A stretch of DNA of 64,000 nt from Polaromonas sp. P2-4 (GTDB taxonomy: Bacteria; Pseudomonadota; Gammaproteobacteria; Burkholderiales; Burkholderiaceae_C): contig CP087965.1 in NCBI GenBank assembly GCA_024703855.1, positions 1,852,001-1,916,000 of the forward strand, in the 5' to 3' direction. Shown here piece by piece: positions 30,987 to 40,781 of the stretch (its first letter is position 1; every line of letters begins with the position of its first letter). A program made the position numbers and the translations under genes. The notes under the pieces were generated by a model. It was not told where the DNA came from. It searched no databases and worked only from the letters and a program-made list of their open reading frames with translations.

Positions 30987-31419
30987 ATGATGCCCACGTC
31001 TGCCGCCGAGCGCATGCCGCACATCCTCAAGCATTGCCGCACGATTGCGGTGGTGGGCCTGTCACCCAAGCCGCACCGCGCGAGTTTTGATGTGGCGCGC
31101 TACATGCAGGCCAACGGCTACCGCATCATTCCGGTCAACCCGAATGCCACCGAGGTGCTGGGCGAAAAGGCCTATGCCACGCTGCTGGAGGCCGCGCAGC
31201 ACGAAAAAAATCGACCTGGTGAACTGCTTTCGCAACAGCGAAGACATTCCACCCATCGTGGACGAGGCCATCGCCATCGGTGCCAGTGCGGTCTGGATGC
31301 AGCTGGGCATTGCCCATCAAGCCGCTGCAGCAAAGGCGGAAGCCGCGGGCCTGCTGGTGGTGCAAGACCACTGCATCAAAATTGACCACCGGGTGTTGCT
31401 GTCGCGCGGGCTGGTTTAG
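30987..31419 (+). CDS. CoA-binding domain protein, YccU type (one frameshift)
   Basis: This is a small cytosolic protein of about 144 residues with a Rossmann-like CoA-binding fold. The N-terminal part has [20 protein letters not shown] and [11 protein letters not shown]; the C-terminal part has [20 protein letters not shown] and a final [12 protein letters not shown] run of seven A near 31210 should be six, which gives [15 protein letters not shown] and joins the halves. The start is the first of two adjacent ATG codons. The exact function of the family is unknown. Confidence 0.85.
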
Positions 31420-31506
31420 GCGACTGTCTAGGCAGAGCGTTCACCAGGGCAGGCCTGTCGGTCCGTAGACAATACAACTCCTGCCATTTTCGAGTTGCTC
31501 ATTGTT

Positions 31507-32830
31507 ATGCCCTCCCAGCCAGACAACTATTTGCCCGAAGTTAGAAACCAGTACGAGGCCCTGCCTTATCCGCCGTGTAATCCGGAAGACGACCGCCAGC
31601 GCCTGGCGCTGACCTGGTTGGAAGACCTGCCCATGATCAACCACTACTGCTTTGCCGGAAAGCAGTCGTTTCAAAATGGCTTCAGGGCGCTGGTCGCCGG
31701 CGGCGGAACCGGAGACGCCACGATTTTTCTGGCCGAGCAGCTGCGCGCCACCAACGCCGAAATCGTGCATCTGGACATGAGCGAGGCCAGCATTGCGCTG
31801 GCCCAGGAGCGCGCACGCATCCGCGGCCTCACCAACATCAGCTGGGTGCACGACTCACTGCTCAACCTGCCCACGCTGGGGCTGGCCCCCTTCGACTACA
31901 TCAACTGCAGCGGTGTGCTGCACCACCTGGCTGACCCCGACCTCGGCTTCAAGGCGCTGCGCAGCGTGCTGAAAGATGACGGAGCGATAGGCCTGATGGT
32001 TTACGCCACGGCGGGCCGCACCGACGTCTATCAGATGCAGGCGCTGATGCGGCTGGTCAACGCTGGGCAGAGCGACGCGCAGCGCAAGATCGCCAACACC
32101 CGCGACCTGCTGGCCAGTTTGCCGCCCAGCAACTGGTTCATGCGCAACGAAGCGCAGCACCACGACCACAAGGCCGGTGACGCGGGCATTTACGACCTGC
32201 TGCTGCATTCTGCAGGACCGCTCGTATTCGGTGGGCGAGCTGTTTGACTGGCTGGGCCAGGAACCTGGGGGCCACGGCATGCACCTGGCGTTCAGCGATG
32301 TGCAGCGCGGCCGCTCGCCCTATTTGCCCCACATGGTGCTGGGCAGCAAACCGCCCGCCATCGCCGCCGAGTTGCGCAAGCTGCCGCGCCGGCAGCAGTA
32401 TGAAATGGCCGAGCTGATGATTGGCAACATCATCACCCACTCGCTGTATCTGACCCAAGATGCCGGCTGCACCGCGCCTTACGGCAACGCAGAGTACATC
32501 CCCTTTTTCTTCCACGAGCCCTTGACGGGGGAGATGGCGGCACAGGTATTTGCCAGCAACCGGGGCCAGCCTTTCATGCTCGTGCACCATCATTCCGGCG
32601 TATCCGTCACGGTCAACCCCGGCAAATACGGGCCGCAAATCCTGCGCCTGATCGATGGCCAGAGGAGCTTTGGCGAAATTTTTGACCAGTTTCGCGCCGA
32701 CTGGCGGGGCCAGGCCGCCGCGCCCGACAACACGGTATTGTTCGCCGACTTTGCTGCCTCATTCGAGGCTTTAAATGCGCTGGAGCGCTTGCTCTTGAAG
32801 CACCCCCTGGCCGGCGCCATGGCGACATGA
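31507..32830 (+). CDS. SAM-dependent methyltransferase with C-terminal extension (one frameshift)
   Basis: The protein is about 441 residues. The N-terminal class I methyltransferase fold (residues about 50-190) has the SAM-binding motif ALVAGGGTGDATIFLAEQL, the acidic end of strand two EIVHLDMSEAS and the motif VLHHLADPDLGFKALRSVLK. The frame breaks near 32208, where LLHSQDRSYSVGELFDWLG continues in the next frame. The C-terminal 240 residues have a regulatory-type look and include NPGKYGPQILRLIDGQRSF. The substrate is unknown. Confidence 0.82.
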
Positions 32831-32899
32831 ATTCGTCAGGCTCACCGGTTCAAAGACTCAGCAGGCACTGCGGGCTTGAAGCGACGGCCTCACCTGAGG

Positions 32900-33289
32900 T
32901 TATGGATACGGGTGAAGTGGCATGGCCTGCTCCGGTTTGGGCACATGGTGGTGCTCCAGCAGGTGAATGACTTCCTTGACGATGGCATACATCACCGCCC
33001 GGTCGCGATTGGGGTGGTCGGAGAGCGTGACCGTGGTGGTGCCGGCGGTCACAACGCTGTCAGAAGCGTCTTCCGTCTCCTCGGCGTACGCCAGCGCAAT
33101 CCGGTACTCGGTCATCAGCGGCCCGCAGGCCCGCCAGTCACGCGTCCACTTCGGCAAAGCCTGGGCGTTGTCCCAGAGCGTACCGGCGCTTTCATAACAT
33201 TCTTCAATATGCTGATGGCCCAGCAACTGCGCCAGGTGCCGTTCCTTGGCGATACAGCTGCGAAAGTACTCCTGGTCGTTCATACGCAT
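32900..33289 (-). CDS. DUF2591-like hypothetical protein
   Basis: The product has 129 residues from an ATG at 33289 (MRMNDQEYFRSCIAKERHLA); an upstream ATG at 33331 is also possible. The middle stretch CGPLMTEYRIALAYAEE resembles NinX/DUF2591 phage-type proteins, but weakly. AAGGG lies seven bases before the chosen start. It is convergent with the methyltransferase gene and divergent from hemE. Confidence 0.6.
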   Translation of the reverse strand: MRMNDQEYFRSCIAKERHLAQLLGHQHIEECYESAGTLWDNAQALPKWTRDWRACGPLMTEYRIALAYAEETEDASDSVVTAGTTTVTLSDHPNRDRAVMYAIVKEVIHLLEHHHVPKPEQAMPLHPYP

Positions 33290-33406
33290 GGCAGTGCCCT
33301 TTTTCAAGTTAAGCAGAAGCTTGATGGCCATGGTAAATCTGAATCAGGGTGGTGGATAGAGGCCCACGCACGGGACCTGATTCCGTTGGAATGAGACAAT
33401 CTAGCC

Positions 33407-34521
33407 ATGTTTGCTCCCCTCCAAAATGACACCTTCCTGCGCGCCTGCCTGCGCCAGGCGACTCCCCACACCCCCGTCTGGCTGATGCGCCAGGCTGGCC
33501 GTTATTTGCCCGAGTACCGCGCCACGCGCGCCCAGGCCGGCAGCTTCATGGGCCTGGCCACCAACACCGGCTACGCCACCGAAGTCACGCTGCAGCCGCT
33601 GGAGCGCTACCCGCTGGACGCCGCGATTTTGTTCAGCGACATTTTGACGGTGCCCGACGCCATGGGCCTGGGCCTGTCGTTTGCCTTGGGCGAAGGCCCG
33701 CGTTTTGCCACGCCGGTGCGCGACGAAGCGGCCGTGGCCAAGCTGCAAGTGCCCGACATGAACAAGCTGCGCTATGTGTTTGACGCGGTCACCTCGATTC
33801 GCAAGGCCCTCAATGGCCGGGTGCCGCTGATCGGCTTTTCGGGCAGCCCCTGGACGCTGGCCTGCTACATGGTCGAGGGCGCGGGCTCCGACGACTACCG
33901 GCTGGTCAAAACCATGCTGTACCAGCGCCCCGATTTGATGCACAAGATGCTGGCCATCAACGCCGACGCGGTGGCGGCCTACCTGAACGCGCAGATTGAA
34001 GCCGGTGCCCAGGCCGTGATGATTTTTGACAGCTGGGGCGGCGTGCTGGCCGATGCGGCCTTCCAGACCTTCAGCCTGGCCTACACCGCACGCGTGCTGG
34101 CCCAGCTCAAGCGCGAGCATGACGGCGTGAAAATTCCGCGTCTGGTGTTCACCAAAGGCGGCGGGCAGTGGCTGCAAGCCATGGGCCAGCTCGACTGCGA
34201 GGTACTGGGGCTGGACTGGACCGTCAACCTGGCCCAGGCGCGGGGCGCGTCGGTGAGAACAGCCAGGGTGATCAAGCCAAGGCCCTGCAAGGCAATCTGG
34301 ACCCGAATGTGCTGTTTGCCCAGTCGGCGCAAATTGAGGCCGAAGTAGTTGCTGTTTTAAACAGTTTTGGCGCGCCGCATACCGACATGAACACCACTGG
34401 ACCCACCCATATTTTCAACCTGGGCCACGGCATCAGCCAGCACACGCCGCCGGAAAGCGTCGAAGTGCTGGTGAACGCAGTGCACGCTCACTCTCGCAGC
34501 ATGCGCACAGCGCGGGCTTAA
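33407..34521 (+). CDS. hemE: Uroporphyrinogen decarboxylase (one frameshift)
   Basis: This enzyme decarboxylates uroporphyrinogen III to coproporphyrinogen III in haem synthesis; cytosolic, about 371 residues. The substrate-binding motif [14 protein letters not shown] is near residue 27, followed by [15 protein letters not shown] and [17 protein letters not shown] run of four G near 34238 should be five, giving [20 protein letters not shown], then NLDPNVLFA and the normal end. The gene is essential in aerobic proteobacteria, so the break is unlikely to be real. Confidence 0.95.
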
Positions 34522-34900
34522 AACGGGTCTGCCGGCGCTGCAAAATGGGGTAAATCGAGGGTTTTCCCTGAAGCCTGGCTAGCACAGAATCAGGCGCTCC
34601 CAACCCGACTTATGCACAAAATTCGTGCGGCGGTGCGACATTGCCAGGGATGTAACCCGGACTGCGCTATCAAAGCCATAGCGCAGCTAAGTTATTGATT
34701 TATATAGAAACTTTGAATTGCTTTTTTTCCGGGCATTCTAAGGAAAGCCTTGATTTATAAGGCCTGGCGACGATCGCAGGCAAGCTATCAACAAAGTTAT
34801 CCACAGAAATACGGGAAATCTTCAAAACGATGTCAAATCAAGGACTTAGCGCAGTGTGTGGATGTAACTTTGAAGAAATACCCAGTAATGGGTAGTTCAA
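34522..34900. promoter_or_regulatory. AT-rich hemE-priA intergenic region with DnaA box and hairpin
   Basis: The 379 bases have no gene. Visible elements: a perfect hairpin CTGCGCTAT / ATAGCGCAG at 34662-34686; an AT-rich stretch at 34687-34735; a perfect DnaA box TTATCCACA at 34797-34805; a one-mismatch box TTATGCACA at 34610-34618; and a weak reverse box TGTGGATGT at 34857-34865. The region probably contains the priA promoter. Too few boxes and no dnaA/dnaN neighbours argue against oriC. Confidence 0.45.
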
Positions 34901-37035
34901 ATGAGTAACCGGAGTAACTGGTTGCAAGTGGTCGTGGCCGCGCCTGCCCACAGCGCCATCGCCGGGCCCCTGACTTACCGAAGTGAGTTGCCACTAAGCC
35001 CAGGCACCTTGGTACGTGTTCCTCTGGGCAAACGCGAAGTGCTGGGCGTGGTGTGGGCCGCGCTGCCGGACAGCGGCGATCTGCCGGAAACGCAAGCCAG
35101 GGGCATCGCCAGCGTGCTGGAGGGGCTGGCCCCGTTGCCAGCGACCTGGCGACGTCTGGTGACTTTCACCGCCGCTTATTACCAGCGCTCTTTGGGCGAG
35201 GTGGCGCTGGCCGCCCTGCCGCCCCAATTGCGGGACCTCAGCACGGTGCAGCTGGCGCGCCGCCTCAAACGACCAACGGTTGACACCAGCCGTCCCGAAG
35301 ATGCCACTGATTTAGTAGCACTTAGCGCACAGCAGGCGGGGGCCCTGGCCGAATTTGATGCCGAAAATGCGGGAAGTAAACGGCCCGCCTTGCTGTTTGG
35401 CGCCACCGGCAGCGGCAAAACCGAGGTTTACCTGCGCGCCGCCGCGCGGGTGCTGGCCCAGGACCCGAACGCCCAGGTGCTGGTGATGGTGCCCGAGATC
35501 AACCTGACGCCGCAGCTGCAGGCGCGCTTTGAAGAACGCTTTGCCCATCTGGGTAAAGAACGGGTGGTGGCCATGCACAGTGGCTTGAGCCCGGCCCAGC
35601 GGCTGAAAAGCTGGCTGACCGCCCATGCGGGCCAGGCGCGGCTGGTGCTGGGCACGCGCATGGCGGTGTTCGCGTCGCTGCCCAATTTGCGGCTGATCGT
35701 GGTCGATGAAGAACATGACCCGAGCTACAAGCAGCAAGAAGGCGCGCGCTATTCGGCGCGCGACCTGGCGGTCTACCGAGCCAAGCTGGAAACCGAGGAC
35801 GCGGACCATCCCCACGGGCCTTGCCGCGTGCTGCTGGGTTCGGCCACGCCCTCGCTGGAAAGCTGGCAGGCGACGATTACCGGCCGCTACCAGCGCCTGA
35901 ACATGAGCGAGCGTATCGGTGACGATTCGTCCTTGCCTACGGTGAGGCGGGTGGACATGAACCACCAACCCAAACACAGCATCATTGCGCCGCCGCTGCT
36001 GGACGCGATTGCCCAGCGGGTGGCGCGTGGCGAGCAGTCGCTGATTTTCCTGAACCGGCGCGGTTATGCGCCGGTGCTGGCCTGCCACGACTGCGGCTGG
36101 AAAAGCGAATGCCCGCACTGCAGCGCCTACCGGGTGTTTCACAAGATAGACCGCACACTGCGCTGCCACCACTGCGGCTTTACCGAGCGCGTGCCGCGCG
36201 CCTGCCCGAGTTGCGGCAACATCGACATCGCACCGGTGGGGCGCGGCACCGAACGGCTGGAAGAACATCTGGCCGAGCTGCTGGCCCACGTGAGGCGGCC
36301 CGATGGCAGCGCCGAGCCTGGACCTGTGAGGATTGCCCGCATCGATGCCGACAGCACCCGGCTCAAGGGTGCGCTCGAATCGCAGCTGGCCAGCGTGCAC
36401 GCCGGTGAGGTCGATGTGCTGGTCGGCACGCAAATGATTGCCAAGGGCCATGATTTTCGCCACATTACGCTGGTGGCGGCCATCAACCCCGATGGCGCGC
36501 TGTTTTCCAGCGACTTCCGCGCGCCCGAGCGCCTGTTCAGCCTGCTGATGCAGGCGGCGGGCCGGGCCGGGCGCGATGCCCGCCACAGCGCGGCCAGCGA
36601 GATGTGGGTGCAAACCTTTCACCCGGATCACCCGCTGTTTGCCGCACTGCGGCAGCACGACTACCCGGCTTTCGCCGGCCAGCAACTGGCCGAGCGCCAA
36701 GCCGCCGCCATGTCACCCTTCGGCTTTTCAGCGCTGGTGCGTGCCGAAGCGCGCACGCAGGAAGTGGCTCAGGGTTTTTGAACGCTGCCGCATTGGCAGC
36801 ACAAACGCAGCAACTCACCGGCCACGAACAGGTCACGCCCTACCCGGCCGTGCCCATGACGATTCAGCGCGTGGCCAACATCGAGCGCGCGCAGATGCTG
36901 GTGGAAAGCAGCTCACGCGCGGCACTGCAGCGTTTTCTGGCGGCCTGGCAACCGGTGCTGTTTGAAACGCGGCAACAAGGCGAATTCAAGAGCCTGATTC
37001 GCTGGGCGGTCGATGTCGATCCGATTGCGATTTGA
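34901..37035 (+). CDS. priA: Primosomal replication-restart helicase PriA (one frameshift near the end)
   Basis: This 3'-to-5' helicase reloads the replisome at stalled forks. The protein is about 711 residues. The N-terminal DNA-binding domain is followed by Walker A GATGSGKTEVY, the DEEH box VVDEEHDPSYKQQEGARYSA and Zn-binding Cys clusters CHDCGWKSECPHC and CHHCGFTERVPRACPSCG. A run of five T at 36775-36779 should be six: this replaces a stop after AQGF with AQGFLNAAALAAQTQQ and restores the C-terminal domain ending IRWAVDVDPIAI. Confidence 0.95.
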
Positions 37036-37043
37036 GGGTCACA

Positions 37044-38338
37044 TCAGCACAGGGGCGGCTCAGGGCCGCGCTCACAGGCGGCGGCACGCTCAAGCAGCAG
37101 TTCGCGCTCGCGCAGATTTCGCGTGAGTGACGCAGCCCGCTCAAACTCCGCACGCGCTTCATCAAAGCGGCCCAGCTTGAAGAGAAAGTCAGCGCGCACA
37201 CTGGGCAGCAGGTGGTAGTTTTTAAGCCGGGGTTCGGACAGCAGCGCATCAGCGACCTGCAAGCCCATCGCCGGGCCAAAGGCCATGGCCAGCGCGACCG
37301 CACGGTTGAGCTCCACCACCGGCGAAGGTGCGAGTTGGGCCAGCGCATCGTAAAGCGCTGCAATGCGCGCCCAGTCGGTGTCGGCCCCGGTGGGCGCCCG
37401 CGCATGGCAGGCGGCGATGGCGGCCTGCAGCGCGTAAGGGCCGAGCGCACCGCCCAGCGCCTGGGCGCGTTCCAGTGCCGTGAAGCCGCGGCGTATCAGC
37501 AAAGGGTCCCAGCGCGCGGTTTTGATCGAGCAGCAAAACCGGCTCGCCCGAGGGACCGGTGCGCGCCTGGGCACGTGAAGCCTGGATTTCCATCAGCGCG
37601 ACCAGGCCGTGAACCTCAGGCTCCTGCGGCATGAGTTCGGCCAGCACACGCCCCAGGCGCAAGGCTTCTTCGCAGAGCGCGGGGCGCATCCAGTCGCCGC
37701 CCGAGGTGGCCGAATACCCTTCATTGAACACCAGGTAAAGCACCTCGAGCACCGAGGCCAGGCGGGCTGCACGCTGGTCTGCGTCCGGCACTTCGAAGGG
37801 CACGCGCCTCGGCCAGGGTGCGCTTGGCCCGCACGATGCGCTGCGCCACCGTGGGTTCGGGCACCAGGAAGGCACGGGCAATTTCATCGGTGCTCAAACC
37901 GCCCAGCAGGCGCAGCGTGAGGGCACATACGCGCCTCGGTGGAAAGTACCGGATGGCAGGCGGTGAAGATCAGGCGCAGCAGGTCGTCGCCGTAGTCGTA
38001 GTCATCGCTGGCAACAACGTCGGCGTCGGCCAGGGCCATTTCCTGTTCCAGCGCCAGTTCGTGGCCCAGCTCTTCATGCTTGCGCGCCAGCAGTTTCCCC
38101 CGGCGCAGATGGTCGAGCGCGCTGTTCTTGGCCACCGCCATCAGCCAGGCGCCCGGGTTGTCCGGAACGCCCGACTGCGGCCAGCGCTCGAGCGCGGTGA
38201 CCAGTGCGTCCTGCGCAAGCTCTTCGGCCAGCCCCACGTCGCGCACCATCGCGCGACCTTGGCAATGATCTTGGCCGATTCCATGCGCCAGACCGTGTCG
38301 ATGGCGCGGTGGATGGCGCCCTCGCTGTTGCCGCTCAC
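37044..38338 (-). CDS. ECF42-like RNA polymerase sigma factor with C-terminal extension (four frameshifts)
   Basis: The protein is about 431 residues. The sigma2 region has LAEELAQDALVTALERWP, then NPGAWLMAVAKNSALDHLRR; sigma4 has TLRLLGGLSTDEIARAFLV, then PTVAQRIVRAKRTLAEA. A C-terminal extension of about 220 residues follows (VFNEGYSATSG, ELNRAVALAMAFGP), rich in helical repeat-like segments. This architecture plus DGPF neighbours defines the ECF42 group. Breaks lie near 38245, 37932, 37805 and 37525. Its start overlaps the upstream YCII gene. Confidence 0.87.
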
Positions 38339-38766
38339 GCCGGCTTCTTGCCGCCCAGGTGCGACTGCATGGCCGGAAAGTCGGCCGCCACGGCCTGCAC
38401 GTCAGTCGGGTAGTCGGCCAGTTCCTGCACCTGGCGCACCTCGATGACCTCGTTCTCGCCCGCCGGGCACCGCGCGGCCCATGCTATGGCTTCGGCCCGC
38501 GAGGCCACGTCGATCAACCAGTAACCGCCCAGCACTTCCTTGGCCTCTGCAAAGGGACCGTCGACCACCTTGGGCTTGCCGCCCGGAAAGCTGACCCGCG
38601 CGCCCATGGAGGGCGGATGCAGGCCCTCGCAGCCGATCAGCACGCCGGCCTTCTGCAGGGATTCGTTGTAGGCCATCATGGCCGCCACGGCCTTGGTGTC
38701 GTCGGGCACCGTGCCGGGGGCTGCGGTTTCGTAGCCCTTGGGGATCATCAGCATCATGAATCGCAT
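38335..38766 (-). CDS. DGPF/YCII-family protein
   Basis: The protein has 143 residues, intact. It starts MRFMMLMIPKGYETA and contains VVDGPFAEAKEVLGGYWLID, the DGPF signature, and IEVRQVQEL. Its fold is YciI-like (ferredoxin-like dimer); function unknown, but the family is the usual genetic partner and target of ECF42 sigma factors. It overlaps the sigma gene. Confidence 0.92.
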   Translation of the reverse strand: MRFMMLMIPKGYETAAPGTVPDDTKAVAAMMAYNESLQKAGVLIGCEGLHPPSMGARVSFPGGKPKVVDGPFAEAKEVLGGYWLIDVASRAEAIAWAARCPAGENEVIEVRQVQELADYPTDVQAVAADFPAMQSHLGGKKPA

Positions 38767-38818
38767 GGTATTACTCCTTGAGTTTGAGTTTGGGAAGCCG
38801 GGTTGCCGGCGCGCTTGC

Positions 38819-39358
38819 CTACTTTTCCGCCGCCGTTTTCAAGTTGGCCAGGCCAGCTTCAAAGTCCTGGCCCACCAGCTTGTCCATGCTGAAAAAAACC
38901 TGCATGACCCTTGAGATCAGCGGTGCGGGGCCTTGCATATCCCAGGTGACGGTGCTTGCAGCGCCCTGCGGCTGGATCGTGAATGCCACCTGGTTGTGCG
39001 CTTCAAAGGGTTTGCTGAAGTCCAGGTTGATCAGCACTTGTGACGGTGGCGACGATTGCGTGATTTCCATGCGTCCCACGCCGACACCGCTGTCGCCTTC
39101 CCACGCATACACAGCGCCCTTGCCGCTGGCCGGGCCGCTGTAGCTGCGCTTCATCGCCGGGTCCTTTTTCTCGTAAGGCGACCAGGCGCCCCAGTTCCGG
39201 TAGTCATTGACCAGCGGGTAGATTTTCTCGGGGGGCGCGTTGATGGCGACCTGTCGCTGGACACGGAAGCTATCGGGCTTGGTTGAAGCAAAAATCAGCA
39301 CGGCCGCGATAAGGACAAAGACGGCGACGGCTAGAACAATGGCAATGGTTTTGAACAT
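38819..39358 (-). CDS. SRPBCC (START-like) family protein with N-terminal membrane anchor
   Basis: The protein has 179 residues, intact. One hydrophobic helix at residues 5-24 is followed by a lipid- or small-ligand-binding helix-grip domain starting VQRQVAINAPPEKIYPLVND, with YRNWGAWSPYEKKDP and a C-terminal helix. Probably anchored in the inner membrane. It sits between the two DGPF genes, so it may belong to the same ECF42 regulon. Confidence 0.88.
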   Translation of the reverse strand: MFKTIAIVLAVAVFVLIAAVLIFASTKPDSFRVQRQVAINAPPEKIYPLVNDYRNWGAWSPYEKKDPAMKRSYSGPASGKGAVYAWEGDSGVGVGRMEITQSSPPSQVLINLDFSKPFEAHNQVAFTIQPQGAASTVTWDMQGPAPLISRVMQVFFSMDKLVGQDFEAGLANLKTAAEK

Positions 39359-39388
39359 GTGAATCCCTTTGGCGTAGTGTTCATTCAG

Positions 39389-39829
39389 TCACTGTCCGGC
39401 CCCCTTGCCGGCCCCCGGCAACTGGGCGCGCAGCCGTTCCTCGGCCTCGCGAAGTTCGGGGGTGAACTCGGCGCCAAAGTCTTCGGCTTCAAACACCTGG
39501 CGGATCTCGATCTCGGACTCGCCTTCCATCGGATTGGGACAGCGCTTGATCCATTCAATCGCTTCCTCCCTGGATTTCACCTGCAGCAGCCAAAAACCGG
39601 CCACCAGTTCCTTGGTTTCGGCAAAAGGCCCATCCACTACGGTGCGCTTGCTGCCCGAGAATTTAACGCGCGCCCCTTTGGAACTGGGATGCAGGCCCTC
39701 GCCCGCGAGCAGCACGCCGGCCTTGACCAGCTCTTCGTTGAACTTGCCCATCTCGGTCAGCAACTGTTCGCTGGGCATCACGCCGGCTTCGCTGTTTTTG
39801 TCGGCTTTCACCATGACCATGAATTTCAT
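39389..39829 (-). CDS. DGPF/YCII-family protein
   Basis: The protein has 146 residues, intact. It has MKFMVMVKADKNSEAG, the signature VVDGPFAETKELVAGFWLLQ and IEIRQVFEAEDFG. It is a paralogue of the DGPF gene two positions downstream. It is the first gene of the leftward four-gene set, so the operon promoter should be in 39830-40026. Confidence 0.92.
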   Translation of the reverse strand: MKFMVMVKADKNSEAGVMPSEQLLTEMGKFNEELVKAGVLLAGEGLHPSSKGARVKFSGSKRTVVDGPFAETKELVAGFWLLQVKSREEAIEWIKRCPNPMEGESEIEIRQVFEAEDFGAEFTPELREAEERLRAQLPGAGKGAGQ

Positions 39830-40026
39830 TTCGGACTCCTTTTCATTTCAGGTTGGGAGCGGGGTGCCCGGACAGTCCAGACCCAAAACGTCCCGCTCTA
39901 TGGGTACGACGAACAAGACGCTACCAGATCGACACGCCTGACAAAAAAAATTTTTACCCCTTCTCGGTGGGGAACGTCGCCCACGGCGTGCCATCCATTT
40001 TTCAAGCGTTTTTAAGTCCTGACCAT

Positions 40027-40056
40027 AAAAAAACCTCCGGGCAGGAGGTTTTTTTT
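40027..40056. terminator. Bidirectional rho-independent terminator
   Basis: The stem AAAAAAACCTCC / GGAGGTTTTTTT flanks a five-base loop GGGCA, with an A run on one side and a T run on the other. It lies between the YCII operon and the DUF4148 gene, both leftward, and would terminate the DUF4148 transcript. Confidence 0.8.
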
Positions 40057-40124
40057 GAGGGGGAGCTGAAGGCTCACGCCTTCAATTCATAGTCCACACC
40101 ATTTCAGCGGCGTGTCTTCCGTTT

Positions 40125-40534
40125 TCAGCTGTTGTTTTCCAGCGAGGCGGTGTCACCATGTGCACGTGCGTTTGCCAGATCGGCTTTCACCTGGTCACGC
40201 GTCACGGCCGATTTGCCAGCCGGGGTAAAGAAAACGGTGTGGCTGTCGCTGTCCAAGACATCGAGCAGGCCGCTGGCGCGGGCTGCTGCGGTCTCAGCGC
40301 GAACCTGGTCACGCGTTACAACGCTTTTGGCCGGGTTGGCAAAAACACGCTGTAGCTGTCGCTCTCCAGTGCTGCGTACTGGCCGTTGGCCTGGGCCGCT
40401 TGCAGGTCGGCCTGGACCGTTGCGCGGGTGACCCCGGCGTCGGTGTAGGCAAACACGGGTTGGGCCATGGCGCCGCCAGCAGCAAAAGTAGAAGCAGCAA
40501 GAACGAGGGCAGAAGCGAGTTTGGAGTTCAACAT
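40125..40534 (-). CDS. DUF4148 periplasmic protein with three repeats (one frameshift)
   Basis: The protein is about 137 residues. The signal peptide MLNSKLASALVLAASTFAAG is cleaved after GAMA. Three DUF4148-like units follow; two contain VTRDQV, and units one and two end SYSVFF and SHTVFF. A run of five T near 40348 should be six, turning SVFLPTRPKAL-stop into SVFFANPAKSVVTRDQVRAE. The family is abundant in Burkholderiales and has no known function. AAGGA precedes the ATG at 40534. Confidence 0.85.
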
Positions 40535-40781
40535 GATCAATATCCTTTAAAAAGTTAAGTCAACTTCTGGGCAGCAGGGGAAAAAAACTTTTCTCGGGTG
40601 TCCAGCTCTCGATGCGGCGTATTTATTCGTTTCGTCTCATCGATGGAATGAACTTTAGAGGACTTCATCGACCAGAAAAAGCCCCTCTCGCCCAACAGAC
40701 CGTTGTCAATTCATTAACAATCTGGGGCTTGAAATTTCGACATTGATCCATGCCCCCCTCCGCCATGGGGTGGGGCGGCGC

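Noticed and set aside
34522..34900. Replication origin
   Set aside because: Only one perfect DnaA box and no dnaA, dnaN or rpmH nearby; more likely a promoter region.
35312..36700. Long minus-strand open frame opposite priA
   Set aside because: priA motifs on the plus strand are unambiguous; the antisense frame has shadow composition.
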